Source: Chara braunii
Taxonomy: Eukaryota > Streptophyta > Charophyceae > Charales > Characeae
Assembly (NCBI GenBank): GCA_003427395.1
Contig: BFEA01000458.1
Location: forward strand, 46,416 to 75,670
DNA: 29,255 nt
Direction: 5' to 3'
Each line of letters begins with the position of its first letter. Positions within the stretch are counted from its first letter, which is position 1. Of this stretch, positions 9,548 to 19,652 are shown piece by piece. The position numbers and the translations under genes were made by a program. Under the pieces are notes generated by a model, which made no database searches, was not told the origin of the DNA, and saw nothing but the letters and a program-made list of their open reading frames with translations.

Positions 9548-9734
9548 GGCGCATGGTGGTCCTTGGGTGCAAGTGGCATCTGTGAGTTGGGGAACGAGGT
9601 TGTGAGTGATACGAGAGACATACCTGGTGCTTGAGGCGTGNGGCGCATGGTGGTCCTTGGGTGCAAGTGGCATCTGTGAGTTGGGGAACGAGGTTGTGAG
9701 TGATACGAGAGACATACCTGGTGCTTGAGGCGTG
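9548..9734. repeat. identical 93-bp direct repeat separated by one N
   Basis: 9548-9640 and 9642-9734 appear identical and are separated by the only ambiguous base in the window, N at 9641. The 3' LTR has one copy. The simplest reading is an assembly join in which two overlapping contig ends were placed side by side with a placeholder base. Confidence 0.85.
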
Positions 9735-9772
9735 CGGCATTGGCCAGGATCTGCTCGTACTTGGGAAGTTGT

Positions 9773-9780
9773 TGACGTCA
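9773..9780. promoter_or_regulatory. TGACGTCA palindrome in inner LTR
   Basis: A perfect CRE/bZIP-type palindrome is present here and in the 3' LTR at 17617-17624, although nearby positions differ between the LTRs. Such sites can bind bZIP factors. A regulatory role is inferred only. Confidence 0.35.
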
Positions 9781-10042
9781 TCAGTGGCATTGTAGTCTAG
9801 GCTAGATAGGATCTGCCATTCGTAGTCTGGGCGCCGAGTGCCAGATAGGATATCAACATTGGTTCTTCGTTGATGATGATGAGACTATTCCAACATTGTC
9901 AATTATGAGCTTTTGGTGTGCTCTTATTTGGTGAAACTCGTGATGCAATTTTGCTATTGGCTCGAGGTCATGACTATCTGGTCTCATGTGTATGATGCTG
10001 TTTGATTTCTAAAGTTCGCTATTGCTCATCTTCCTTGCAATT

Positions 10043-10054
10043 TGGTATCGGAGC
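10043..10054 (+). other. primer binding site of inner Ty3, tRNA-iMet-like
   Basis: TGGTATCGGAGC lies three bases after the LTR end, the same spacing as in the outer element. It differs at one base (G for A) from the initiator tRNA-Met match. The change could be decay or adaptation to another tRNA isoform. Confidence 0.8.
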
Positions 10055-11285
10055 TGTGGTTTGGTGCGCTAATCTGGCGCTTATCTTCTGCCTAATGCGG
10101 TACATGCACGCGGTGTGTGAGGTGACTGTGCCGTGGGACGTGTGTAGTGAGGAGGGCGAAGATAAGTAGGCGACCTCGGTGGAGAGGGGTTCGCCAGAAA
10201 GGCTAAGCGGTGATTATTGGGTGTTCGAAGTGTGATGAGAACTATCCGGTGTATGATTGATGCTGAGGTGGAACAGTGGTACAATGCTGGTTGTGCCGAA
10301 GCACTGATTGGTCATCATAATCAACATCGGGTCATCTGGTGAGAACATTTGTGGTTGGGGGCAACTATTTCGAGGTACGTTGCACGGAACTTGCACCTAA
10401 CCTTATCTACCCTCTTCGACACTTCTTACCGTGAGGATGTGTGTTCCGTCTTGAGAGTCCTCTCATGTGAGGAGTCATGCGTGCTCAACCTTGGGAGTCG
10501 TCAATCTTCACGTGGAGTATCTGGAAGGAGAGGGCGGTGCTATCTGAAGGGCCCTGGACGAAGCACTGGGTCACGGTCACCATGCCAACCCATCGGGAGT
10601 AGAGCACTGTGCTGTAGAGGGGTTCTGAAGGGCAGGCCAACCCTATGGGATAGACGAGACCGGGCGTCTATAAATAAGCACCGGCGGGGTACCTTCCATT
10701 GCCTGTGATCGTCGTCCTGTTTGTGACGTTAAATAATTCCTGAGGACTTCGGGGGCCGTCCATAAAAATGCCTCTTGATCAGCCTATCGGTCGGTGTAAG
10801 GCTCGCTGCACGCGAGGATAAAGATTGTGCAGGGCTGGCCAGCTCAGCAGGACTCGGGGCACAGGGGTGGGCCGTGTGCACACCTTTAGACACGCGCGCT
10901 GTCCGGATTGCTCAGGGACTTAGACGACAAGAGACATTCAGGAAGAACTGAGGGAGGGGTAGATTCCAGGTGATAAGTTTGGGCAAGATTCCACTCTGCA
11001 AACAGACCCAACAAATGATTCTATTTTTATTTTGATTAGTTAGATGTACAACCATTAACATTTGGCAGACAACATAGTTTAGAACTGTTTTCTGTTCATT
11101 GTGCTTCTGTTTGCGAACTAGTCAAAGTCAAAGTAGTTTCGTTTGTAGGAACCTGAACTTACCTGTTGGACCCAAATGTATATACTCTCTGACGCAGCCA
11201 CCGATTAATTATAATTCAGTCTGTGCACTACGCTGCGGTAAGCATCAAAGAGTGTCTTAGTGCGGATTGTGTAGGTCTGTAGCTT
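10055..11285 (+). other. inner Ty3 leader, non-coding
   Basis: More than 1.2 kb lies between the primer site and Gag. The open frame at 10349-10708 has no recognisable domain. A plant-like TATA box, TATAAATA, sits at 10669-10676, inside the leader rather than in the LTR, where I found no clear TATA. I cannot tell whether it is functional or whether part of the leader is another old insertion. Confidence 0.55.
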
Positions 11286-13255
11286 ATGAGCAATAGGGAT
11301 ACCACTAGTGAGGATGACTGGATCTTGCGATCGGTTGGACGCCCGATTGCCCACGTGGCATTAGGACCCGAGGGTGATAGGTTGCTATTCCGCCAGCAAA
11401 GGGAGAGGCAACAGCAGCAACGGAGAGCTAGGGCAGCAGAGGCCAGCAGGGCATTCGCAAGAGAAGCCGCAACTTCAGCAGCCATGGCAACTGCTGCGCA
11501 TCAGAGTTCCTAGGCTAGCAGTTCAAGGACCGTAGGGTCAACGGTCGCGCAGACCCTGAGTCAGTCCACTGGCGTAATGGCAAGCCAGCCATTAGTGTTG
11601 ACTCCCGAGGAGGTTGCCATACAGCGAGCTGCTGATCGCGAGGCACAACTATAACAGGCTTTAGGAGAGATTAAGGCAGAAAAATAAAGAATGATTAGAA
11701 GAAGAGCCAGGTTGCAGCGGCGACAAGCGGACATTAGCGAGTTAGAGGAGATGGACCCAGCAGAGTTGGATGATGAAGTGAGGACCCTGAGGTCGGTCTT
11801 GCTAGGAGTAGTAGAGATGCAAGATCACCAGACGACGATCTTACAAGACATCCAGCAGAGTCTGGCCGCGTTAGTCGGGCGAGCGCAAGCGGCACCATCA
11901 CTGTCCAGGCCTGGTGCCTGGCCTGTTGTACATCCTCCTCCTTTTGTTCCACCGGTGACTGGGGTATCCCCATATACCGCTCCAGCATCGGTTCAGCCCG
12001 TTCCCCTGGGTATGCCTTTAACAGGCAGGTTCTCAGCAGGTCCTAGTTTACAGATTCCTGTACAGACAGTGTTCTCCCAACCTCCATCGCAGGTTGTTGT
12101 AAGCGGGCAATCTGCTGTCTCGCAGCCTGCACCGCCGCAGGGTACACAGCCCCAACAGCTGGTGCAGTCGCCTGCACCACAGGGTCCACAACCCGGATTG
12201 ATGCAGAGACCGGGACAAAGTTAGTGGGTTCCAAAGACGACCATCGCCGCTCCTAAACCGTTTAAAGGGGATAAGAGGGGCGAAGACCTCGACACCTGGT
12301 TGAGGGCAGTGCCAGTCTATGTCGAGTGCAAACTTACCTTGCCGCACGAGGAAGTGCTTGTGGCTGCCTCCTATGTAGAGGGGAGTGCAGCAAGACGGTT
12401 GAGTGGTTTAGTGGAGCTACAGGGGTACGGTCATGACTTTCACGCTTGGGCGGTCACCTAAAAACTGGATGACTTAATCAAGTTGGTGGAAGACAGGTGG
12501 CATGATCCTCAGGAGGCCCAAAAGGCTACTGACGCGATCCTGACACTGCATACCAGGCAGTTTAAGTCAGTAAGAGAGGCCACTTACGCAGTAGAGCATC
12601 TGATCTGTATCCCTGGGGTGCGCTATGACCCCCATGTCTTACTCACCTCCTACCTGAGATGCTTTCCCATGCCTCTCGGGAATCAGCTGGCAGGTGAGGC
12701 CAACATCAACATGCACAACTTCCCGTCGATTAGCAAGAAGGCCCTAGACCTTGAAGCAAAGATAGGGCATGGTCGGACACCCAGGACAGATGGTAGGAAA
12801 AAGTCATTGTCTCCCAACTGGAAAGCGAGGGACGCATCATGTTCATCGACAACGATGGTTCCACCATCGAATTGGACGATGACTTCCAGTCGGGAGTGGG
12901 TTCAGAGGCCGGCAGCGTAGAAGCTTCAGGGGGTGGAGTAGTCGCTGCCGTAGCTCAAAAAGGTAAGGCGACCGGTAGACGGCGTGGAGGTTCCCGGTCT
13001 AGGAGTCAAGTTGACCCCAATGCTCCTCCATGGGAGAAAGCGGTTCTCAGTGAGGACGTGTGGAGAGATCGGTACACGCGGCAAGCTTGTATCCGTTGTG
13101 GCCAATACAACCATAACCGGTTCAAGTGCCGAAATAAGAAGGTGACCGAAAAGATCCCGCCTACGATGGGGCAGGCGTTGGGATCCTCCGCTCCCGTTGG
13201 TAGCAATGTGGCTAGCAGTTCTAGCACTGCTCCGGGAAACGCGTCGGGCCAGTAG
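11286..13255 (+). pseudogene. gag: inner Ty3 gag, broken
   Basis: The frame starts at ATG 11286 (MSNRDTTSEDDW). A Gln/Ala/Arg-rich coiled-coil-like part is followed by a Pro/Gln-rich linker to 12221, then a capsid-type domain with KPFKGDKRGEDLDTWLRAV and AARRLSGLVEL. In-frame stops occur at 11511, 11652, 11685, 12222 and 12459; most are one C-to-T change away from a Gln codon. A frameshift near 12795 moves the frame to 12839-13255, which holds the CCHC zinc knuckle CIRCGQYNHNRFKC and a Ser/Thr-rich tail ending at TAG 13253. Gag would package the RNA and form the particle. Confidence 0.82.
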
Positions 13256-13260
13256 GAATA

Positions 13261-15341
13261 GTAGTTGTTCCTGCTAGGGTCGAGGTGGTGGACACACCCT
13301 CACCATCTCACGAGATGGCCCAAGCTCCTGACTCCATCGTCGTCCCGTAAACACATTCAGACCCATCGAGCCTCTGTTCGATGAATGTGTTAGAGTCCTT
13401 AGAGGAGCTGGAGGAGGAGTGGTCTAGATCAAACCCACTAGCTTCTTGGACGACATTGGCTAAAGCCTTTAAGGGAGAGATGTTTGTCGGGGAGGTAGTC
13501 ATCGACGGCCGCAAGGCCGGGGCCTATTATGACACTTGCTCGACAAGGAACTTCATCAGTCACACGTGCGTTGAGAGGCTGCACTTACAGGGGTAAGTGC
13601 AACGCCTAAGTCGATCTGTGGAGTCGACCTGTGCCAATAAACAGCGCATGGTAGTTAATGACTACCTCCAGAATGTTGAGTGTTGTTTCCCATACGTGGG
13701 AGGGGAACTGAGACATCATGTTTCATTCCTGGTGAGCGATGATCTCCCCCTGGATATCTTGTTAGGTATGTACTACCTCTCCGTAGCACAACCCCAGTTT
13801 GACCGGGACCGAAAAGTGGTCAAACACACTTTGCCAGGTGGAGGGATTGCCAGATTACGTAAGTTCAAAGCTAGTAGTCTGGTTGAGTCCTACGGATGCG
13901 TGTGTGCGGCCTCGTTCTATAATTATTATAAGCAAAATCCAAAGGAGGGGGTGTATCTAGTTTATGTCTCTGCGGCAAGCGAGCCGGTGAAAATGCCGCC
14001 GGAGATAGAGGGAGTAGTTGCCAAGTACCTTGATCTATTTGAAGAGCCAACAGGGGTTGTGGAGAGGGAGGTCGTCCATGCGATAGAGATTATCCCAGGG
14101 TCTAGCATCCCAAAGGGTAGGATCTATCGGATGTCTTCAATCGAGCTTGATGAGCTTCGTCGGCAACTCAAGGAACTCGTAGAGAAGGGTTGGATCCGGC
14201 CGAGTGTCTCTCCTTATGGTTCTCCAGTCTTATTCGTACCAAAGAAGGGGGGCACTCTGAGGATGTGCATTGACTATAGGGGCCTCAATGCCATCACTTT
14301 CAAGAATTGAGAGCCCCTACCGCGCGTCAACGACTTGTTAGATCGAGTGCAAGGGTGCCAGTACTTCGGTAAGATAGATCTGAAGTTCGGGTACCACCAG
14401 ATTGCTATACGGCCTGAGGATCAGCACAAAACCGCATTTCAAACCAGCTACGGTCTGTACGAGTTTGTGGTCATGCCTCTCGGCCTTTGCAATGCTCCTG
14501 ACACCTTTCAGCACGCGATGAATCGGGTCTTTCATGACTACTTGGACAAGTTTGTCATCGTGTACCTCGGTGACATACTTATCTTTAGTAGGACTGTCGA
14601 AGAGCACGTAGCCCATTTGGACAAAGTCCTTAGTCTCCTTCGACAATACGAGTTCAAGATCAACGGTGAGAAGTGCGAGTTTGGCCGCACCCGTATCTTG
14701 TACTTGGGTCATGAGATTTCCGCGGAGGGTTTGAAGCTCGATGACGTGAAGGTAGCCAACATTCATGACTGGCCGCGTCCTCAGTCTGTGACTGAGATGA
14801 CGTCTTTCTTAGGGATGACCGGCCAGTACCGTAATTTTGTTAAGAACTATAGCATAGTGGCTGCCCCTTTGACTGACCTCACCCGCCTTGACACCCCGTG
14901 GGAGTGGACAGACAGGTGTGAGGCTGCTTTCAGACATCTGAAGCATGCGTTGACACACCATGAGGTCTTGAAACTTCCTGATCCTGACAAGTCGTTTATA
15001 GTAACCACGGATGCTAGCCAATATGGCATAGGCGCCGTGCTCGCGCAGCAGGAGGGGCCAAAGTTGAGGCCAGTCGAGTACATGTCCAAAAAGATGCCCT
15101 CTCAGAAGTTGGCTAAGTCCAACTATGAGAAGGATCTCTATGTGATTTACAAGGCACTGACCCATTGGAGACATTATCTCCTAAGGAGGTTCTTCATCGT
15201 TAGGACTGATCATCAGACCCTAAAGTGGATGAGAACTCAGCCTATGCTCTTTGATGCCTTGAAGCGCTGGATCGAAGTCATTGAGCAGTATGACTTCGAA
15301 CCCCAGTATCTGAAGGGGGAGTACAACAAGTTGCTGATGCC
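13261..15341 (+). pseudogene. pol: inner Ty3 pol, protease, RT and RNase H
   Basis: One frame runs through with stops at 13348, 13594 and 14308. The protease has YYDTCSTRNFIS with Asp at 13531; the triad reads DTC instead of DSG or DTG. RT spans about 14090-14870: [68 protein letters not shown] and VYLGDILIFS. The catalytic motif is YLGD (14563-14574), so the first Asp of YLDD is lost. RNase H follows with TTDASQYGIGAVLAQQ, YEKDLYVIYKAL and RTDHQTLKWM. A frameshift near 15330, in the KGEYNK region, moves the rest to the next frame. Confidence 0.9.
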
Positions 15342-16914
15342 TTGTCACGTAGGCCTGACTTCTCTGGTGCGCTGATCATTGAGTTCGGGCTTGCGGACGA
15401 TGTCACTCGTTCTATGGTGGAAGCCTATCGCGAGGATCCGTTTATGTCTGAGATCATTCGCAACCTCGAGGGGAAGGACAAAGTGACTTTTGTCGAGTTT
15501 GAGTTGGTCAACGGCTTGCTGTTCCTTGAGAAGGCTGGGAATAAACGTTTGTGTGTGCCTAATAGGGAGTCTTTGCGCAATTTATTTTTAGGAGAGTGTC
15601 ATGACGCCACCGGCCATTTTGGTTTCAAGAAGACGACAACCAATTTGTTGCAGTGGTTCTGGTGGCCCACGATGATGAGAGACGCAAAGCTGTACGTGGA
15701 GACTTGTCAGGTCTGTCAGAGGGGCAAGCCACATACACAAGCTCCTCTTGGGCTTCTAAATCCCCTTCCGATTTCGGAAAGGCCTGGAGAGAGCCTGTCC
15801 ATGGACTTCATGGATACGCTGGTCACCAGCAAGAGTGGTATGCGCTACGTCTATGTCATCGTGGATAGATTTAGTAAGTACGCTAGGTTAGTCGCAATCC
15901 CTGCAACAGCTAAAACTGAGTATGTGATCAAGTTGTTCAAAGAGAATTGGGTCAGAGATTTCGGACTGCCTAAGTTTATAGTTAGGGACCGAGATGTGTG
16001 ATTCACCAGTGAACTGTGGAAAGCTGCAGCTGCAGAACACGGCACGCGGTTGCAAATGACATCAGGCAATCACCCAGAGGCGAATGGGCAGGCAGAGCTG
16101 TTGAACCGCGCTGTACAACACCTGCTGAGGGCATTACATCAAGCCAAATCAGGTAGACTGGGATGAGAAACTTGCTCTCATCGCCAACCTGTACAACAAC
16201 GCCGTGCACAATGCTACGAGAGTAAGCCCGAACAACTTGCTACTGATTTTGAAGCCTAGAATGCCTTTGGACTTCCTACTACCTGAGAATCAGACATCTG
16301 CTGCACGAGGAACCTTAGAAAGAGTTTGCTTATCGATATGAGCGCCCGGTGCAACAGGCTGTTGAGCAGATGCATAAAGCACAGGCGGGGATGATAGAGT
16401 CAAAGAACAAACACCGCTGCCCATCTACATTCCAGGTAGGAGAAAGAGTCTGGGTTAAGTCTTCAGAACTGGGACAGGAGCACGCGATCTCCCGCAAGCT
16501 CATGCCACAGTACTTTGGACCATGGGAGGTTCTAGATGCCATTGGGAATGAACCGGATGGCCCTTTTATGTTATTCGCATCCCTGGTCACTTGCGCACTT
16601 ACCCTGTTTTCCACACCTCCAAGCTTGCACCCTTTAAAGAAACATATCAGTTTCCCTCTCGTCGCCCACCCATGGATGGAGAGGTCGACATTGATGACAT
16701 CGTTGACCACAGGGAAATGCCAGTTTCAAGACCTGTAGGCAGGGGACGTCCTCCAAAACCGAAGATGCAGTACAGGGTTCGGTTCAGACATTATACTGAT
16801 CCAAAGGAGGATAGATGGTTCACACGGGAGGAACTGATGCAAACCGCTCCACAGGTTGTCGCTCACTACGAGAAGTCTCTGCAGAAGGGAAAACACCAGA
16901 TTATCAAAGATTGA
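15342..16914 (+). pseudogene. pol: inner Ty3 pol, integrase and chromodomain
   Basis: Integrase has the HHCC site (HDATGHFG and CQVCQ, 15600-15720) and the core with SMDFM, VRDRDV and HPEANGQAELLNR, so the D-D-E residues remain. A TGA at 15999-16001, where family members have an Arg (CGA), interrupts the core. Further frameshifts near 16140, 16315 and 16560 divide the C-terminal part (NKHRCPSTFQVGERVWVKS, then LRTYPVFHTSKLAPF). The last frame, 16591-16914, ends in a chromodomain-like segment: YRVRFRHYTDPKEDRWFTRE and LMQTAPQVVAHYE. Chromodomains direct integration to marked chromatin. Confidence 0.88.
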
Positions 16915-16939
16915 ACTTCTTAGAGGACTATCGAAGTAT

Positions 16940-16950
16940 GGAGGAGGGAA
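16940..16950 (+). other. polypurine tract of inner Ty3
   Basis: GGAGGAGGGAA directly precedes the 3' LTR. This is the expected primer site for plus-strand synthesis. The outer element has a much weaker candidate ending at 18460 (GGCCGGCAGGAA). Confidence 0.8.
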
Positions 16951-17883
16951 TGCGAGGCACAAGGCCTTGATATGCCCTACAGGGCCTATTTTTCACACAG
17001 TCGGCCCCCCTGGGTGAAGGCAGGCACGACCAAGGCCTACATGCCATTTTGGGGTCACCACGCAACTGGGAAATTCTGACAGTTGCGCAGCGCCAGTTGG
17101 CTGGAAGCGCTTAGGCCCAAGATGCCTTTCATTGCATGTAACTGAGGCAGGCCCTGGGCTGGATACACAAAGTGGACCGAACAAAGGCTGAGGGCAGTTG
17201 GATGCTGGTAACCACCATAGGCCCTGGGCCTGTTTACTTCGGGTTGAGGCTCAGCCTCGTGGGGCCTACCGGAAGCTTCTGGGCCAGGGCCCAGTACCGC
17301 ATTACTGCACGCAGCAGCAGGCCACTTCGATATAGAGAAGGGCCTGCCTACGCATTGGACATTCGGGCACTGGCTGCATGCTGCGCAAGTGCTTCTGCGC
17401 TAACGCTGACCAGGCTCACGCGCTCACGGGCGAGCTGGAAGGAGCAGGCAGCCATAGCCGAGCTGTGCTGCTGTATGCTGGATGGGGCGCATGGTGGTCA
17501 TTGGGTGCAAGTGGCATCTGTGAGTTGGGGAACGAGGTTGTGAGTGATACGAGAGACATACCTGGTGCTTGAGGCGTGCGACATTGGCCGAGATCTGTTC
17601 GTACTTGGGAAGCTGTTGACGTCATCAGCGGCATTGTAGTCTAGGCTAGATAGGATCTGCCATTCGTAGTCTAGGCGCCGAGCGCCAGATAGGATATCAA
17701 CATTGGTTCTTCGTTGATGATGATGAGACTATTATTGCATTGTCAATCACGAGCTTTTGGTGTGCTCTTATTTGGTGAAACTCGTGATGCAATTGTGCTA
17801 TTGGTTTGAGGTCATGACTATCTGGTCTCATGTGTATGATGTCGTTTGATTTATAAAGTTGGCTATTGCTCAGCTTCCTTGCA
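16951..17883 (+). repeat. 3' LTR of inner Ty3 (933 bp)
   Basis: It starts TGCGAGGCACAAGG after the polypurine tract and ends CCTTGCA before ACATTAAG. It lacks the two duplications seen in the 5' copy and carries the TGACGTCA palindrome at 17617-17624. Confidence 0.92.
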
Positions 17884-17887
17884 ACAT
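17884..17887. repeat. target site duplication of inner Ty3, right copy (ACAT)
   Basis: It pairs with 8940-8943. The outer pol frame resumes here. Confidence 0.75.
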
Positions 17888-18419
17888 TAAGAAGGTGAAG
17901 GAAACCATACAGAAAGCCCAGTTGCAAATGATTGAACAAGCTAATAAACATCGTCGTCCTTCACAATTTCAAGAAGGGCACTTTGTCTGGGTCAAGTCTA
18001 AAGAGTTTTCCTTAAAAGAAAATGTGTCTCAGAAACTGCTACCTATCTACTACGAACCCTGGGAAGTTCTCAAAGTGATTGAAGGAGAAGATGGACCTTC
18101 CTATCGCATAGATGTACCTCCACATCTAAGGACATACCCTGTCTTTCATGCGTCTAAACTGCTACCCTACGTAGAAAGTGATGACTTTCCAAATAGGCCA
18201 TCTCCATTTCCACCCTCTATGAACGGAGGTTATGAAGTTGCAAGGATAATGGAACATGGCTACTTCTCTACAGGTGGCAGAGGACTACCTCAAAAGTAGT
18301 ACAAGGTAAAGTTCAAGTCTCAAGGTCCATCTGAAGCCAGATGGTTTAGTTGGAAAGAACTCCTACCTACTGCTCCTGACATTGTTGCTGCTTATGAACG
18401 TGGGTTAAGTGAAGATTAA
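17884..18419 (+). pseudogene. pol: outer Ty3 pol, integrase tail and chromodomain
   Basis: This is the 3' part of the outer pol gene, cut off by the inner element. It begins with IKKVKETIQKAQLQMIEQAN, continues with the integrase C-terminal motif FVWVKSKEFSL, KLLPIYYEPWEVL and the conserved LRTYPVFHASKLLPY, and ends with a chromodomain at about 18219-18419 (YEVARIMEHGYF, then YKVKFKSQG, ARWFSWKELL and APDIVAAYERG). A TAG at 18297-18299 lies inside the chromodomain; the frame continues past it to a TAA at 18417. The open frame that starts upstream inside the LTR (17859) is an artefact of the junction. Confidence 0.9.
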
Positions 18420-18460
18420 TGTATTTCTGCGATGGAACTCGAAAATTGGGCCGGCAGGAA

Positions 18461-19647
18461 TGTAATAACCCATGTAGTAAGCCTTGCTGAAACTGAGACC
18501 CAGGCCGAACAGGGGGAAAAAAACCCCAGTCAAGACTCAGGGCCTGGACGAGGCACAGTTGACAAAGTCAACTGTCGGAAATTCCAACAGTCAAAGTCCA
18601 AAGGTACCTAGCCCAGGCCGCAGGTCAAGTACACACACTTGTTTGTATGCAGGTACCCAGACAGCATCAGGTCCAAGGGAGAAGTCTGCAACTGTACAAT
18701 CCGGGTCCTCAGCTGTGGTTCAATGTGGACGACTGTGGGAAAAGTACCCGAGGCCAGACAGCCTCGACATCTGTACTTAAGGCTGACCTCGAGTAAGTCA
18801 AGCATTCAGTCTTGCTATGCTGCTTTGACACTGGCTCGACTTTGACACGACGCTGGCTTCATGTTGGCTGTGCACAAACGTTGCGGACGACGGCACGAGG
18901 TCGAGGCAGCATGCTGGCGCTTCTTCAGTGCGCCAGGCCATGCTAATGTGGCGCTGCCTCTGGTATACGTGGTGCTGCCTATGGTCTACATGGCATGCTG
19001 ATGTGGCGCTGCCTCTGGTCTACATGGCAATGCTGATGTGGTGCTGCCTCTGATATATGTGGCGCTGCCTCTGGTCTACGTGGCATGCTGATGTGGCGTT
19101 GCCTCTGGTATACATGGCGCTGCCTCTAGTCTACGTGGCATGCTGATGTGGCGCTGCCTCTGATATACGTGGCGCTGCTACTGGTCTACATTGATGATGT
19201 GGTGATTGCCACCTGTTTCGATAGTTGATGTGGCATTGTCCACGCTATCTACATTAGGTGACTGGTTGCGAGGAGGAGGAAGATCGGGATCTGTGGTTGA
19301 AGGAGAACGGGTACTCACCTGGGGTTGAAGTCGATAGTGGAATCTGCAATGTCTTCATGGTCTTCATGATATTGAGTGCCACGTGGCACTTCCGTGTGTG
19401 TTCAGGAATATACTTATTATCATTGCTGATGTGGAGAGGGAAGAAGCCCGGAGAACGAGAGGGTTCAGAAGGGATTACTGTGTGAATCTCCATCTTCTCC
19501 TTGGTCTGTTCCCCCTCCACTCTCTTCTATTGATGATAATGAGATACTGTTTGAGATATTTCTTCACGAATTGGAGACTTTGCTGCAGATACTGACTCGA
19601 CAGGTATTTGACGACTTCTGAGTATCTGTCAGACCGGGTTCATTACA
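18461..19647 (+). repeat. 3' LTR of outer Ty3 (1187 bp)
   Basis: It begins TGTAATAACC and ends TTCATTACA. It matches 2109-3262 along its length and is slightly longer owing to indels, including six extra bases near 19570 and copy-number differences in the internal array. Confidence 0.9.
18932..19205 (+). repeat. tandem array inside 3' LTR
   Basis: This is the counterpart of the array at 2586-2830: alternating TGATGTGGC and TACGTGGC (or TACATGGC) units with CGCTGCCTCTGG spacers. It has about one more unit than the 5' copy and several G/A and C/T differences in the ACGTGG cores. Confidence 0.75.
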
Positions 19648-19652
19648 GCTGC
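19648..19652. repeat. target site duplication of outer Ty3, right copy (GCTGC)
   Basis: It is identical to 2104-2108. Confidence 0.85.

Larger units (their letters stand above)
8944..10039 (+). repeat. 5' LTR of inner Ty3 (1096 bp as assembled)
   Basis: It aligns with 16951-17883 (933 bp). The extra length is explained by two local duplications: one 69-70-bp unit at 9143-9281 and one 93-bp copy plus an N at 9548-9734. Subtracting both gives about 932 bp. Point differences from the 3' LTR are roughly six percent by eye, mostly transitions. Confidence 0.9.
8944..17883 (+). mobile_element. inner Ty3/gypsy chromovirus, degenerate, nested in outer pol
   Basis: Its LTRs start TGCGAGGCAC and end CCTTGCA. 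It has a primer site, a gag with a CCHC knuckle, a full pol (protease, RT, RNase H, integrase, chromodomain) and a purine tract before the 3' LTR. Its LTRs, Gag and leader differ from those of the outer element, so it is a separate family rather than a second copy. It inserted in the same orientation as its host element. Multiple stops and frameshifts, and a YLGD in place of YLDD, show that it is dead. Confidence 0.93.
2109..19647 (+). mobile_element. outer Ty3/gypsy chromovirus, degenerate, carrying a nested element
   Basis: The element has two LTRs starting TGTAATAACC and ending in TTACA, a tRNA-iMet-type primer site, Gag, then protease, RT, RNase H, integrase and a chromodomain, all on the plus strand. 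The domain order (integrase after RNase H) and the chromodomain place it among Ty3/gypsy chromoviruses. It is split by a second Ty3 element at 8944-17883. Without that insertion it would be about 8.6 kb, a normal size. It has several frameshifts and stops, an internal inversion in RT and a changed protease active site, so it is not autonomous. Confidence 0.92.

Noticed and set aside
10349-10708. 119-codon frame in the inner leader
   Set aside because: No recognisable domain or conserved motif; it is upstream of Gag in a different frame.
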